Shown here: positions 17,692-26,687 of the stretch, piece by piece
Numbering within the stretch: position 1 is the first letter of the stretch
Layout: every line of letters begins with the position of its first letter
Origin: Exiguobacterium antarcticum DSM 14480
GTDB lineage: Bacteria > Bacillota > Bacilli > Exiguobacteriales > Exiguobacteriaceae
DNA length: 64,000 nucleotides
NCBI RefSeq assembly: GCF_000685865.1
Contig: NZ_JMKS01000003.1
Coordinates: forward strand, 1,054,001 to 1,118,000
Direction: 5' to 3'
Position numbers and translations under genes: made by a program
Notes under the pieces: generated by a model
What the model was told of the DNA's origin: nothing
The model's database searches: none
What the model saw: the letters and a program-made list of their open reading frames with translations, nothing else

Positions 17692-18375
17692 ATGAAACGT
17701 TTTCTAGCATCGGTCGCGGCAGCAGCATTAGTGGTTTCAGGATTTGCATCAGTGGGAACAGGTAAAGTTGAGGCAGCTTCGACAGTAACGAAAGTCAAGA
17801 TCACAGATAGCGGATTACGCGTTCGTACAGCTCCTTCTACAAAAGCAAGCATCGTCGGTAAAGTAAACGCAGGCCAATCATTTACATACAAAGGTAAATC
17901 AGGCAGCTGGACAAAAATTTCATACGGCGGAAAAACACGTTATGTGTCTACGCAGTACACGAAAACATACAAAGCTTCTACTGCAACAGCTAAAAAATCA
18001 ACGACTTCTTCATCAACACGTACACGCCTTCTAAGCGAAGCTGCTAAACATAAAGGAACTCCTTATGTTTGGGGCGGAACAACGACTCGTGGATTTGACT
18101 GCTCTGGCTTCACAAGCTATGTCTATAAAAAAGCAACAGGTAAAACATTACCACGTACGTCTTCTTCACAATACGCATCGTCTAAAAAAGTCAGTGTTTC
18201 TAGCGTACAACCAGGAGATCTTGTCTTCTTCTCACACGGTAACGGCATCCAGCACGTCGGAATGGCAACAAACAAAACAAGTATGGTCAACTCGGAAACG
18301 GGTGGCGTTAAATACTCAAGCTTCAAATCAGGTTACTGGGGTTCACGCCTTGTCGGCGCGGGTTCATACCTATAA
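17692..18375 (+). CDS. Secreted NlpC/P60 cell-wall endopeptidase with SH3 domain
   Basis: Peptidoglycan stem-peptide hydrolase of 227 residues. Signal peptide (1 to about 29, ending EAA), one bacterial SH3b domain (GLRVRTAPSTKASIVGKV, about 37-95), a Ser/Thr/Lys linker, and an NlpC/P60 domain with catalytic Cys in FDCSGFTSYVYKK and His in QHVGMATN. GGAGG precedes the ATG at 17692. The 354-base upstream gap (17338-17691) holds no gene. It contains a weak WalR-like site TGTTAC-N5-CGTCAT (17505-17521), a palindrome CTTACA-CAGT-TGTAAG near 17590 and a cre-like TGAAAAAACGTTTTCA (17537-17552), all unverified. Confidence 0.93.
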   Translation: MKRFLASVAAAALVVSGFASVGTGKVEAASTVTKVKITDSGLRVRTAPSTKASIVGKVNAGQSFTYKGKSGSWTKISYGGKTRYVSTQYTKTYKASTATAKKSTTSSSTRTRLLSEAAKHKGTPYVWGGTTTRGFDCSGFTSYVYKKATGKTLPRTSSSQYASSKKVSVSSVQPGDLVFFSHGNGIQHVGMATNKTSMVNSETGGVKYSSFKSGYWGSRLVGAGSYL

Positions 18376-18386
18376 TTCAAATGACC

Positions 18387-18419
18387 AAGCGGTTGAGCAT
18401 CGGCTCAATCGCTTTTTTT
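18387..18419 (+). terminator. Terminator after the NlpC/P60 gene
   Basis: AAGCGGTTGAGC pairs with GCTCAATCGCTT, followed by seven T residues. Confidence 0.85.
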
Positions 18420-18443
18420 CTACACAAAAAGGAGGATTTGATC

Positions 18444-19214
18444 ATGAATGTATTGATTACCGGAGCTTCCGCCGGAATTGGGCGGGAACTGGCTTATCTC
18501 CACGCAAAACAAGGACACCACCTGTTACTTGTCGGACGAAACGTCGAACAGCTGTTTGAAACCAAACACTTCGTCGAACAACGCGGTGGTTCGGCAACAG
18601 TTTTTCCATATGACATTGGTCAAACACTTCACATCCAAGCCTTGTTACGTGCTACCGAACACCTCCAAATCGATATCTTGATCAACAATGCAGGATTTGG
18701 GCTTTACGGTGAATTTCTCGAAACGGATCTCTCGCGTGAATTGAACATGATCGATGTTAATATTCGTGCGCTGACGTATCTCACTAAAATGTTCGCCCAG
18801 CGGATGACAATACAAGGTGGAGGTCGCATCATTCAGATTGCTTCAACGTCCTCTTTTCATGGTGGTCCTTTGATGACTGTCTATTATGCGACAAAAGCCT
18901 ACGTGCTCAGTTTTTCAGAGGCACTCGCCGAAGAACTCGCACCATACAACATCCAAGTGACAGCGGTTTGTCCCGGTGCAACCCATACCGACTTCGCCGC
19001 GACGGCCGATCTTGCGACGTCTGGTCTGTTCAAACGACCGGGTATCATGGACGCACCGACCGTTGCTCAGCTGTCGTTCACCGGGTATATGCAAGGAAAA
19101 ACGCTTGTCATACCCGGTCGCAGCAATGCGATGTATGTCTTCATGACACGCTTTTTCACACGTCGTAAACTCGTCCAGATGACACATCAGCTACAAGCTC
19201 CGACAGATCGCTAA
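18444..19214 (+). CDS. Short-chain dehydrogenase/reductase
   Basis: A 256-residue classical SDR oxidoreductase. NAD(P)-binding GASAGIGRELA, NNAGFG, catalytic Ser in IASTSSFHGG and YxxxK in YYATKAYVLSFSEAL are all present. AAAGGAGG lies ahead of the ATG at 18444. Substrate cannot be told. No terminator of its own is seen before the repeat that begins 45 bases downstream. Confidence 0.88.
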   Translation: MNVLITGASAGIGRELAYLHAKQGHHLLLVGRNVEQLFETKHFVEQRGGSATVFPYDIGQTLHIQALLRATEHLQIDILINNAGFGLYGEFLETDLSRELNMIDVNIRALTYLTKMFAQRMTIQGGGRIIQIASTSSFHGGPLMTVYYATKAYVLSFSEALAEELAPYNIQVTAVCPGATHTDFAATADLATSGLFKRPGIMDAPTVAQLSFTGYMQGKTLVIPGRSNAMYVFMTRFFTRRKLVQMTHQLQAPTDR

Positions 19215-19484
19215 TAGAGTTTCTTGCAACGAACGGTTCTGGTATCCATTAATCAAACAGGGTTGACTCAAAAAGAGATCACTCGTCTTTTCACGCCCTT
19301 TCCTCAGGCGAGACACAAGCCAGTTTTCCTGCCTTCATTCAGGCAGGAAACCGGGTCTTGTTTGTCTCTGGCAGCGCAAGCCTACTTGCGCTTTTTCCTG
19401 TAGGAGTTGCGTGAAGTGATATGCTCCCCAATAGGTAGACAGATGAAATAAACAATCTGTTTTTCTATTAGGGGGGTCTTTTTT

Positions 19485-20162
19485 ATGACAAGAACTAAGC
19501 ATTCCGTTGAACAAAAATTAGAGGCACTCCGAATGCTTGCATCCAATAAGTATACGGTCCAGGAAGTGTGTAAGACCCATCGGGTCTCTAGGAGTACGTT
19601 AGAGCGTTGGAAGGCACGGTTGCATTCAGGTGGAGTGGCTTCTTTCGAGGAATCTTCTTCATTGAAAATCTATACGAAAGAGCTAAAGCAAGCAGCTGTC
19701 CGTGATTATCTCGAACACGGGTTTACAGCGCTTGAAGTCCTCTCAAAATATCAAATTAGTAGCACATCTGTTTTTTATGGATGGATCAAAAAGTATACTA
19801 GTCATAGCGAATTAAAAGACTCTAGAAAAGAGGCGGTTAAAGCTATGACAAAAGGCAGACAGACAACTTTAGAGGAACGGATTGAAATAATCGAATATTG
19901 TCTCCAAAACGGACGAAACTACAAACAGACATCCGTGATATTTGATGTCGCCTATCATCAAGTCTATGGATGGATGAAAAAATATGATGTCGACGGTATG
20001 GAGGGGCTCGAAGATCGACGCGGGCGGACGAAGCAGGAGGAAGAGCTGACTGAGGCGGAACGATTAACGCGTCGTCTCCAGCAGATGGAACGGGAGATCG
20101 AACGTCTTCGTATTGAAAATCTGTTCCTAAAAAAGTTGAAGGAGATCGAGAGGAGGAATTAA
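19485..20162 (+). CDS. IS3-family OrfA (DNA-binding)
   Basis: A 225-residue protein with two helix-turn-helix units (about 10-55 and 120-165; VCKTHRVSRSTLERWKARL and a second similar stretch) and a C-terminal leucine-zipper coiled coil (about 185-220). It binds the element ends. Near its end the heptamer AAAAAAG (20129-20135), followed by a GGAG, should allow -1 frameshifting into OrfB. Confidence 0.9.
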   Translation: MTRTKHSVEQKLEALRMLASNKYTVQEVCKTHRVSRSTLERWKARLHSGGVASFEESSSLKIYTKELKQAAVRDYLEHGFTALEVLSKYQISSTSVFYGWIKKYTSHSELKDSRKEAVKAMTKGRQTTLEERIEIIEYCLQNGRNYKQTSVIFDVAYHQVYGWMKKYDVDGMEGLEDRRGRTKQEEELTEAERLTRRLQQMEREIERLRIENLFLKKLKEIERRN

Positions 20163-21058
20163 TCAGTCAGATTCGGCTACAACGACGATATGTCGCCATC
20201 TACGAACTAGCGATAGAAGAAGCATCATCCATCGTGTTACTCTGTGAAATCGCACAGGTCTCACGTGCCGCTTATTATAAATGGTTGAAACGCACCGTGT
20301 CGGTGCGTGACCGAGAGAACCAGACCCTCCTAGAGGATATCCGAGTACTGTACGATCAAGTGAGAGGGATCTACGGATACCGTCGGATCACGATGACAAT
20401 CAATCGCCGCCGCCGAGAAGATAATCTTCCTGTCTACAACGAAAAACGGATCCATCGTTTGATGCGTATTCATGACATCAAGTCGATCATCCGACAGAAG
20501 CGAAAGGGTCATAAGAAATCTACACCACAACATACAGCAGAGAACTTGATGAATCGTGATTTTAGTGCTTCTAGGCGAGATGAAAAATGGTGTACGGATA
20601 TCACCGAGTTCAAATATGGAGTTGGAAAAAAGGCCTATTTGAGTGCCATTATCGATTTGTATGACGGTTCCATTGTCTCCTATCGGATTGGAAAGTCCAA
20701 CAACAGTATACTCGTCTTTCAGACGTTGATTCCAGCGATCACCCAACTCCCGCCAGGGGCAATTCCAATGATTCATAGCGATCGTGGCAATCAATATACA
20801 TCACGAGGATTTAAGACAATGATTGAAGACGCAAATCTGACACATAGCATGTCCCGAGTGGGACGTTGTCTCGACAATGCCCCAATCGAGAGTTTTTGGG
20901 GTACGTTGAAGTCAGAGATGTATTATTTGCGTGATTTTCAAGCCTACGAAGAGCTGAAATCGTACATCGAAGCTTATATATATTTCTATAACAACGAGCG
21001 TTTCCAAAAACGATTAAACGGCTTGAGTCCTATTGAATTCAGGACAAAAGCCGCTTGA
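20135..21058 (+). CDS. IS3-family OrfB (DDE transposase)
   Basis: The integrase-core half of the transposase. The frame is open from the slippery site at 20129-20135, and GDREEELISQIRLQRRYVAI continues directly into the recognisable OrfB, which supports production as an OrfAB fusion by -1 frameshift. A free OrfB could start at the GTG at 20234. The DDE triad is visible: Asp in CTDITEF, Asp in IHSDRGNQYTS and Glu in ESFWGTLKSE, followed by the YxFYNNERFQKRL tail. Confidence 0.88.
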   Translation, partial: VEGDREEELISQIRLQRRYVAIYELAIEEASSIVLLCEIAQVSRAAYYKWLKRTVSVRDRENQTLLEDIRVLYDQVRGIYGYRRITMTINRRRREDNLPVYNEKRIHRLMRIHDIKSIIRQKRKGHKKSTPQHTAENLMNRDFSASRRDEKWCTDITEFKYGVGKKAYLSAIIDLYDGSIVSYRIGKSNNSILVFQTLIPAITQLPPGAIPMIHSDRGNQYTSRGFKTMIEDANLTHSMSRVGRCLDNAPIESFWGTLKSEMYYLRDFQAYEELKSYIEAYIYFYNNERFQKRLNGLSPIEFRTKAA

Positions 21059-21261
21059 GTGAGTTTTAATTATTTACACTGTCTACTTGACGGGGAGCAG
21101 TTCAAAGCGAGTGATCCTTTTATAAACGTCATGAGGGTGGCAGATTATAATTCTGCCACCCTCATCTTTGTAGAGACTGACATTTGAGTCAACTCCATTT
21201 GTCTGTTCATGTTTCCCGTTCATGAAAGTTTAATGCGCAATCAATTCCCTTACTCTCTGTA

Positions 21262-21482
21262 TGCAAAAAAGGGAGGCAGATTTTCGAATCACCAAAAATC
21301 TGCCTCCTTTGAGCAATGCATGATCGATTTAAAAGAATTACGTTTTTCACTCGACTCCTACGGGAAAAAGCGCGGTGTTCCGCGCTGTCAGAGACAAACA
21401 AGACCCGACTACTTGTCCAAGCGGACAAAGTAGGCACGGCTTGTGTCTCGTCCGAGGAAAGCGAGTGAAGAAAACGTAACTT
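21262..21482 (+). repeat. Composite hairpin repeat, copy B
   Basis: Left part is a GGAGGCAGATTTT hairpin (about 21268-21302). Right part (21337-21482) is a long hairpin: TTACGTTTTTCACTCG pairs with CGAGTG..AAAACGTAA; within it GACTCCTACGGGAAA, an AGCGCGG/CCGCGCT hairpin, GAGACAAACAAGACCC, a CTACTTGTCC/GGACAAAGTAG hairpin and GGCTTGTGTCTC. It fills most of the 448-base gap before glpX and may also end glpX transcription. Confidence 0.75.
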
Positions 21483-21506
21483 CTTTCTGTAAGACTGTTA
21501 TGCCAA

Positions 21507-22472
21507 TTACTTAATAACGAGTTTTGGTTTTTTCTTGAACGAGTGAATTCCTTCTACAAAACGAACCGTTCCCGACTTCGCACGCATGACGACAGAATGT
21601 GTTTGACCGCCTTGGGCTGTAAACTGAACACCCTTCATCAACTCGCTGTCCGTAACGCCTGTTGCGGCAAAGATACAATCATCGCCCGTGACAAGATCAT
21701 CCATCATCAGGATTTTCGACGGGTCTTCGATCCCCATCTTTTTGCATCGTGCGACTTCTGCTTCATCTGCCGGCAAGAGTCGTCCTTGGAGTTCTCCACC
21801 TAAACATTTCAACGCAACCGCTGCAAGTACACCTTCTGGTGCCCCACCTGAACCAAGCAAGATATCGATTCCCGTATGCGGAAAAGCCGTATTGATGGCT
21901 GCTGCGACGTCACCGTCACCAATCAGACGAATTCGTGCCCCTGTTGCACGGATTCGTTGAATCATTTCTTCATGACGTTCCCGGTCCAAAATCGAAACGA
22001 CGACGTCTTCGATTTCTTTGTTTTTTGCTTTGGCGACAGCAGCGATGTTTTCTTCAATCGTCGCGTCCAAGCTGACGTGCCCTGCTGCTTCCGGTCCGAC
22101 GGCAATTTTATCCATGTACATGTCCGGGGCATGTAACAAATCTCCGGCATCGGCTACGGCAAGAACCGCAAGTGCGCCCCATGTCCCTTTGGCGACGATG
22201 TTCGTCCCTTCGAGTGGATCGACGGCGACGTCAAGACGTGGTCCGTATCCATTTCCGAGTTTTTCCCCGATATAAAGCATCGGTGCCTCATCCATTTCCC
22301 CTTCGCCGATGACGACCGTCCCTTTCATCGGGATCGTATCAAACACATCACGCATGGCGCTTGTTGCTGCGTCATCCGCCTCGTTTTTCATGCCCTTCCC
22401 CATCCAGCGCGCAGAAGCAAGTGCTGCTGCTTCCGTCACCCGTACGAGTTCCATTGATAAACTTCTTTCCAT
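21507..22472 (-). CDS. glpX: Fructose-1,6-bisphosphatase, class II
   Basis: Gluconeogenic enzyme hydrolysing fructose 1,6-bisphosphate. The 321-residue protein has the GlpX motifs [22 protein letters not shown] (metal and phosphate binding), [14 protein letters not shown] and [15 protein letters not shown]. It lies next to murA, transaldolase and fbaA as in Bacillus, so the block groups central carbon enzymes. Confidence 0.95.
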   Translation of the reverse strand: MERSLSMELVRVTEAAALASARWMGKGMKNEADDAATSAMRDVFDTIPMKGTVVIGEGEMDEAPMLYIGEKLGNGYGPRLDVAVDPLEGTNIVAKGTWGALAVLAVADAGDLLHAPDMYMDKIAVGPEAAGHVSLDATIEENIAAVAKAKNKEIEDVVVSILDRERHEEMIQRIRATGARIRLIGDGDVAAAINTAFPHTGIDILLGSGGAPEGVLAAVALKCLGGELQGRLLPADEAEVARCKKMGIEDPSKILMMDDLVTGDDCIFAATGVTDSELMKGVQFTAQGGQTHSVVMRAKSGTVRFVEGIHSFKKKPKLVIK

Positions 22473-22503
22473 GTGTATAATCCCCTCTCCCTAGCTGAAG
22501 ATC

Positions 22504-23751
22504 TTAAACCGTTTCACGCCATACAAGAGCCCCTAGTTCTTTTAACTTCTCGACGAATCGTTCATAACTTTGATCGAGTATTTCCGCATGATGCAACAGG
22601 GTTTCGCCTGAAGCAAGCATTCCACTTAAAACGAGTGCTGCTCCACCACGCGGATCATGTGCTTCGATCTCGGTTCCGCGCAAGGCTTCACCACCACGAA
22701 TGATGATGGACGCGTCTTCATGGGTGATGCGTGCGTTGAGTCGCCGCATTTCCTGAACATGCCGGAACCGTTGTGGATACAGTTTATCGACGACGACACT
22801 CGCTCCTTTCGGTTTGAGCAAGGCAGCCGAGATGATCGGTTGAAGATCACTCGGGAAACCACCGTAATGAAACACACGAATGTCGATCGGCTTCGCCATA
22901 TCGACGGAAGCCGTGACTGAATCGTCAGCAATGTCGATTTTCGCACCAAACCGTTCCAGCTTTTGAATGATACTTTCAAGGTGTAACGGAATGACGTTGT
23001 CGACCGTCACTCGACCAAGGACAGCGCCCATCGCCAGGAACGTCCCGGCTTCCATCCGGTCCGGAATCAACGTATGCCGACATCCTTGAAGCGTCTTGAT
23101 TCCTTTGATTCGAATCTCATCGGTCCCTGCACCTTTGACACTCGCACCCATGTTCGTCAACATCGTACTGACATCGACGACTTCTGGATCACATGCCGCG
23201 TTTTCGATGACGGTCGTCCCTTCCGCCATGACAGCGACAAGTAACGCACTGATGGTTGCACCGAAGGAAGGAAGATCCAAATAAACCCGGTTCCCCTTCA
23301 ACTCTTCGACATGCATGTAGTAAACCCCTTGTTCGTTTCGCATCGAGACCCCTAACCGTTCCAGTGCCTTGATGTGTAAATCAATCGGTCGAGGACCGAT
23401 GGCATAACCACCGGGCAGACCAACGACCCCCTGTTTGAACCGTGCCGCAAGAACGCTCATCAGGTAAATCGATCCACGTAATTTTCGTGTATCCGTCCCT
23501 GTAAGTGGCATCGGCTCGACATGACTCGGGTCAATCGTCACCATATCGCCTTGACGTGTCACGACAGCTCCAAGCATCTCAATGATCTGGATCATCGTCG
23601 CGACGTCGCCAATGTCCGGCACCCCCTCAAGAATAACCTGTTGGTCGGTCAGTAATGCTGCCGCGAGACACGGAATCGCACTCTGTTTCGATCCACTGAT
23701 CATGACGGTCCCTTCAAGACGTTGTTGTCCTACGATATGCAAAATGTCCAC
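22504..23751 (-). CDS. MurA-family enolpyruvyl transferase with altered active site
   Basis: Homologue of UDP-GlcNAc 1-carboxyvinyltransferase, the first committed step of peptidoglycan synthesis. Full length (415 residues) with two inside-out alpha/beta domains and retained features: Lys in SGSK, RPIDLH with the arginine, and GGFPSDLQP with the catalytic Asp. The residue at the catalytic cysteine of the GG-C-x-I/L-G-x-RP loop is Tyr (GLPGGYAIGPRP, codon TAT), and the Asn after the active-site Lys is Gln (SGSKQSA). It holds the murAB/murZ position. Activity is therefore doubtful or altered, and another MurA is expected elsewhere. GTG start at 23751. Confidence 0.88.
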   Translation of the reverse strand: MDILHIVGQQRLEGTVMISGSKQSAIPCLAAALLTDQQVILEGVPDIGDVATMIQIIEMLGAVVTRQGDMVTIDPSHVEPMPLTGTDTRKLRGSIYLMSVLAARFKQGVVGLPGGYAIGPRPIDLHIKALERLGVSMRNEQGVYYMHVEELKGNRVYLDLPSFGATISALLVAVMAEGTTVIENAACDPEVVDVSTMLTNMGASVKGAGTDEIRIKGIKTLQGCRHTLIPDRMEAGTFLAMGAVLGRVTVDNVIPLHLESIIQKLERFGAKIDIADDSVTASVDMAKPIDIRVFHYGGFPSDLQPIISAALLKPKGASVVVDKLYPQRFRHVQEMRRLNARITHEDASIIIRGGEALRGTEIEAHDPRGGAALVLSGMLASGETLLHHAEILDQSYERFVEKLKELGALVWRETV

Positions 23752-23778
23752 ATTCCATCAACCTTTCTGTACAATCTG

Positions 23779-24426
23779 TTATTGCTGCGCTTTTTCCCAG
23801 TCAGCAAGGAATCGCTCGATGCCTTGGGTCGTCAGCGGATGTTGCGTCAGTGATTCGATGACATTCAGCGGAATCGTCGCGATGTCAGCACCAGCGAGGG
23901 CTGCATTCGTGACGTGAACTGGATTACGGACAGACGCCGCAATGATTTGTGTCGGAATGTCATGGATGACGAAGATTTGGGCAATCGTCTCGACGAGTCC
24001 CATACCATCTTGACCGATATCATCCAAACGTCCGAGGAACGGTGATACGTATGTCGCCCCAGCACGTGCTGCGAGCAAGGCCTGGTTCGGATTGAAGATC
24101 AATGTGACGTTCGTCGTGATGTTTTCTTTTGAAAGTGCTGCGACAGCTTCTAGACCAGCTGGTGTCATCGGAACCTTTACAGTAATGTTCGGTGCAATCT
24201 GGGCGAGTTCCTTCCCTTCCCGAATCATTCCTTCTGCATCCAGTGCGATGACTTCAGCACTGACGGAAACATCTCCGACGATCTCACAAATCTCGCGTAG
24301 TCGGGTATGGAAATCGACGCCTTCTTTCGCGACGAGTGACGGATTCGTCGTGACCCCGTCTAAAATCCCCATTTTATGTGCTTTTTTAATGTCCTCTACG
24401 TTGGCTGTGTCGATAAAAAATCTCAT
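23779..24426 (-). CDS. Transaldolase / fructose-6-phosphate aldolase family protein
   Basis: A 215-residue TIM-barrel aldolase of the small transaldolase group (ywjH position). It begins [16 protein letters not shown], has [13 protein letters not shown], the Schiff-base lysine in [10 protein letters not shown], and the family C-terminal segment [15 protein letters not shown]. It interconverts sugar phosphates in the pentose phosphate route, or cleaves fructose 6-phosphate. Sequence alone does not decide between the two. Confidence 0.92.
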   Translation of the reverse strand: MRFFIDTANVEDIKKAHKMGILDGVTTNPSLVAKEGVDFHTRLREICEIVGDVSVSAEVIALDAEGMIREGKELAQIAPNITVKVPMTPAGLEAVAALSKENITTNVTLIFNPNQALLAARAGATYVSPFLGRLDDIGQDGMGLVETIAQIFVIHDIPTQIIAASVRNPVHVTNAALAGADIATIPLNVIESLTQHPLTTQGIERFLADWEKAQQ

Positions 24427-24535
24427 TTTTCTCTTTCCCCTTTCATCCCTAAAGATATCCCTTGAAAACGCTTACTCTTCCATTATAAATTTTTTCAACG
24501 AGAAGTCCTAACGTTTTCCGAAACATTCTGGTGAT

Positions 24536-24578
24536 TTGGATGAAAAAAAGCACGATAGACGAGTGTCTACCGTGCTTT
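24536..24578 (-). terminator. Terminator after fbaA
   Basis: On the reverse strand AAAGCACGGTAGACAC pairs with GTCTATCGTGCTTT, followed by a T run. Confidence 0.85.
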
Positions 24579-24590
24579 GGACATACAAAA

Positions 24591-25445
24591 TTAAGCTTTG
24601 TTGCTTGAACCAAACTCACGCATCTTACCGATGACTGTTTGTTTGATTGCTTCGCGACCTGGTGCGATGAATACACGTGGGTCATATGCTTCTGGTTTTT
24701 CAGCCAAGACTTCACGAACTACTTTCGCGAATGTGATTTGGTTCTCTGTGTTGACGTTGATTTTCGAAGTACCAAGCGAAATCGCTTTTTCGATATCATG
24801 TGTCGGGATTCCTGTTCCACCGTGAAGAACGAGTGGAAGGTCTGTTGCGTTACGGATTTCTTCCATTTCAGCGAAACCAAGGTTTGGTTCACCTTTGTAT
24901 GGTCCGTGGACAGAACCGAGTGCAGGAGCAAGCGTGTCGATTCCAGTTTCTTTGACGATACGAACACATTCGTCAAGTTTCGCGTACATGACATCACCAA
25001 CGACGTCATCTTCTTGTCCGCCAACTGTACCAACTTCTGCTTCAACTGAAACACCTTTAGAATGAGCATACTCAACAACAGCTTTTGTTGTTTCGATGTT
25101 CGTGTCGATCGGGCTATGTGAATCGTCGATCATTACAGATGTAAATCCAGCATCGATTGCTTCTTTACATTTTTCAATGCTAGAACCGTGGTCGAGGTGG
25201 ATTGCAACAGGAACTGTTACTTTCATGTCATGAACGAGACCTTCTACCATTTTAACAACTGTGTAGAATCCGCCCATATGACGTGCTGCACCTTCAGATA
25301 CTCCAAGAATGACTGGTGACTGCTCTTCTTGAGCCGCACCGAGTACTGCTTGAGTCCACTCGAGGTTGTTGATGTTGAATTGACCTACTGCGTACTTACC
25401 TTCGAGAGCTTTGTTTAACATGTCTGTCATAGATACTAATGGCAT
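24591..25445 (-). CDS. fbaA: Fructose-bisphosphate aldolase, class II
   Basis: Zinc-dependent glycolytic aldolase of 284 residues. Motifs: [16 protein letters not shown] (Asp and zinc His), [30 protein letters not shown] (zinc His and phosphate loop) and KINVNTE. AGGAGG precedes the ATG. Codon use is noticeably more biased than in neighbours, as expected for a highly expressed gene. It has its own promoter with an extended -10 (TGTTATAAT) and its own terminator. Confidence 0.96.
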   Translation of the reverse strand: MPLVSMTDMLNKALEGKYAVGQFNINNLEWTQAVLGAAQEEQSPVILGVSEGAARHMGGFYTVVKMVEGLVHDMKVTVPVAIHLDHGSSIEKCKEAIDAGFTSVMIDDSHSPIDTNIETTKAVVEYAHSKGVSVEAEVGTVGGQEDDVVGDVMYAKLDECVRIVKETGIDTLAPALGSVHGPYKGEPNLGFAEMEEIRNATDLPLVLHGGTGIPTHDIEKAISLGTSKINVNTENQITFAKVVREVLAEKPEAYDPRVFIAPGREAIKQTVIGKMREFGSSNKA

Positions 25446-25503
25446 AATGACATCCTCCTCTGTTTTGATCGCTGCTTACACGTAGACGTGCATTTTCAGA
25501 CTG

Positions 25504-25513
25504 ATTATAACAC
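25504..25513 (-). promoter_or_regulatory. Extended -10 promoter of fbaA
   Basis: Reverse-strand TGTTATAAT has the TGn extension and a perfect -10 hexamer. No good -35 is seen, which is acceptable for extended -10 promoters. Confidence 0.5.
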
Positions 25514-25577
25514 ACTGATTCGCTTGAACGTACAGCATTTCACTCCGAATTTAGGATTGTGACGACGACGTGAAGGA

Positions 25578-25952
25578 TTAACCGCTTACATCGCTCGAAA
25601 TTTGCACAGTCACTTCTTTTTTTAATTCAAAGATGTCAAACGGCTTTCCGAAGAAGGCGACGACACCCAGTCGTTTCGCTTCTTCCATCGCCTCTTTTTC
25701 CCCGAGGGCTGTCATCAAAATCGTCCGAACCCGTCGTCCGACCTCATCTTGATGACGCAAGACTTCCAGACCGGTCCGTCCCGGCATATTGACATCCATC
25801 AATAATAAATCGTAATCTGCCTTTTTCAGTCGTTCAATCGTTTCCAAGCCATCAACGGCAACGTCAGTCGTATAGCCTTGCGCGCGAAACAATTGCGCCA
25901 ATAAATTGCGAATCCCCGGTTCATCTTCCGCGATCAGTAATCTCCCTTTCAT
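25578..25952 (-). CDS. spo0F: Spo0F-like single-domain response regulator
   Basis: A 124-residue receiver domain without output domain. Acidic pocket IAEDEP, phospho-acceptor Asp in LLLMDVNMPG, Thr in ILMTALGE and Lys in FFGKPFD are all present. Both the sequence pattern GIRNLLAQLFRAQGY and the place between fbaA and DUF2529/pyrG match Spo0F. In Bacillus it relays phosphate from kinases to Spo0B. In a genus not known to sporulate it presumably serves another relay. GAGGAGG is upstream of the ATG at 25952. Confidence 0.85.
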   Translation of the reverse strand: MKGRLLIAEDEPGIRNLLAQLFRAQGYTTDVAVDGLETIERLKKADYDLLLMDVNMPGRTGLEVLRHQDEVGRRVRTILMTALGEKEAMEEAKRLGVVAFFGKPFDIFELKKEVTVQISSDVSG

Positions 25953-26047
25953 CTCCCACACTCCTCCTCTAGTTATTTCCATTCTACATGAAAGCAAAAC
26001 TTGCTTTATACTATCCTTGAGAGAAATTTAGAAAGGATGTTCTTTTT

Positions 26048-26557
26048 ATGATGAAAATATTAGCGACGCAATTCAACGGAAAATTACAAACGCTTACAAA
26101 ACAGGAAGACGAATTATTTGACGTCGTCCGTCTGCTCGCCCAAGCACTTGTCGGGCAAGGGAAAGTCTATCTTGATGCCTACGGTGAATTCGAAGGGCTC
26201 TATCCGATGCTGTCCGATGGTCCGGATCAAATGAAACGGGTCACGAAGATCAAGGATCATAAAACGTTACATGCCGTCGACCGTGTCTTGATCTTCACAC
26301 CGGACACAGAACGCTCCGACCTGCTTGCGTCTCTCGCCCGTTATGATGCGTGGCATACCCCCTACTCCATCATTACGCTTGGTGACGTGACGGAGACACT
26401 CGAACGTTCCATCGCGCCGCTTGCCCTTAAATTCAACAAAGGACTGCTTCCGGCTGAAGACGGCTCCCGTCACGGTTTACCGAGTCTCGCCTTAGGTGCG
26501 TTCCTGTTGACGCACATCTTGACGCAGTTACAGGAGATGACGGAAGAGTGGGAATGA
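26048..26557 (+). CDS. DUF2529 family protein (YwjG-like)
   Basis: A 169-residue cytoplasmic protein matching in place and general character the YwjG protein found between spo0F and pyrG in Bacillus. It contains a predicted alternating alpha/beta core (VYLDAYGEFEGLYPML, RVLIFTPDTERSDLL, SIITLGDV), reminiscent of SIS-type sugar-binding folds. No catalytic motif is recognised and the function is unknown. Confidence 0.8.
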   Translation: MMKILATQFNGKLQTLTKQEDELFDVVRLLAQALVGQGKVYLDAYGEFEGLYPMLSDGPDQMKRVTKIKDHKTLHAVDRVLIFTPDTERSDLLASLARYDAWHTPYSIITLGDVTETLERSIAPLALKFNKGLLPAEDGSRHGLPSLALGAFLLTHILTQLQEMTEEWE

Positions 26558-26615
26558 CTCTTTTCTTCTATAATAATTAGTAATACAACAACCTCGACTC
26601 CACCGCCTTCAACCA

Positions 26616-26661
26616 AAAACCGAGTGACTTCCCTCCACATGAGAGAAATCACTCGGTTTTG
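26616..26661. terminator. Bidirectional terminator
   Basis: AAAACCGAGTGA...TCACTCGGTTTT with TTC/GAA inside and A/T runs at both ends. It separates the DUF2529 gene from the opposing PTS operon. Confidence 0.85.
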
Positions 26662-26687
26662 TTTTGAATCGATAGCTCTTTTGACGA

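Larger units (their letters stand above)
19422..21099 (+). mobile_element. IS3-family insertion sequence (IS150-like)
   Basis: A 1678-bp element bounded by TGCTCCCC...GTAGACAG and its imperfect inverse GTCTAC...GGGGAGCA. It carries orfA and orfB in the typical IS3 arrangement with a slippery heptamer. No clear target duplication is visible (flanks GATA and GTTC), so one end may have been altered after insertion. Both frames are open, so the element may be active. It interrupts repeat copy A. Confidence 0.9.
19260..21196. repeat. Composite hairpin repeat, copy A, split by an IS element
   Basis: Terminal inverted repeats GGGTTGACTCAAA (19260) and TTTGAGTCAACTCC (21183-21196) bound a MITE-like unit of about 259 bp once the inserted IS is removed. 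On the reverse strand the core reads CTCCTA.GGGAAA, an AGCGCAAG/CTTGCGCT hairpin, GAGACAAACAAGACCC, a TTTCCTGCCT/AGGCAGGAAA hairpin and GGCTTGTGTCTC. The base stem AAAAAG-ATCACTCG pairs with CGAGTGATCCTTTTT on the far side of the IS. A GAGGGTGGCAGA hairpin (21131-21165) forms the right part. Confidence 0.75.

Noticed and set aside
20142-20240. Independent OrfB start with its own ribosome binding site
   Set aside because: AGGAGG precedes only an ATT/TTA in that frame; the frameshift fusion explains the layout better.
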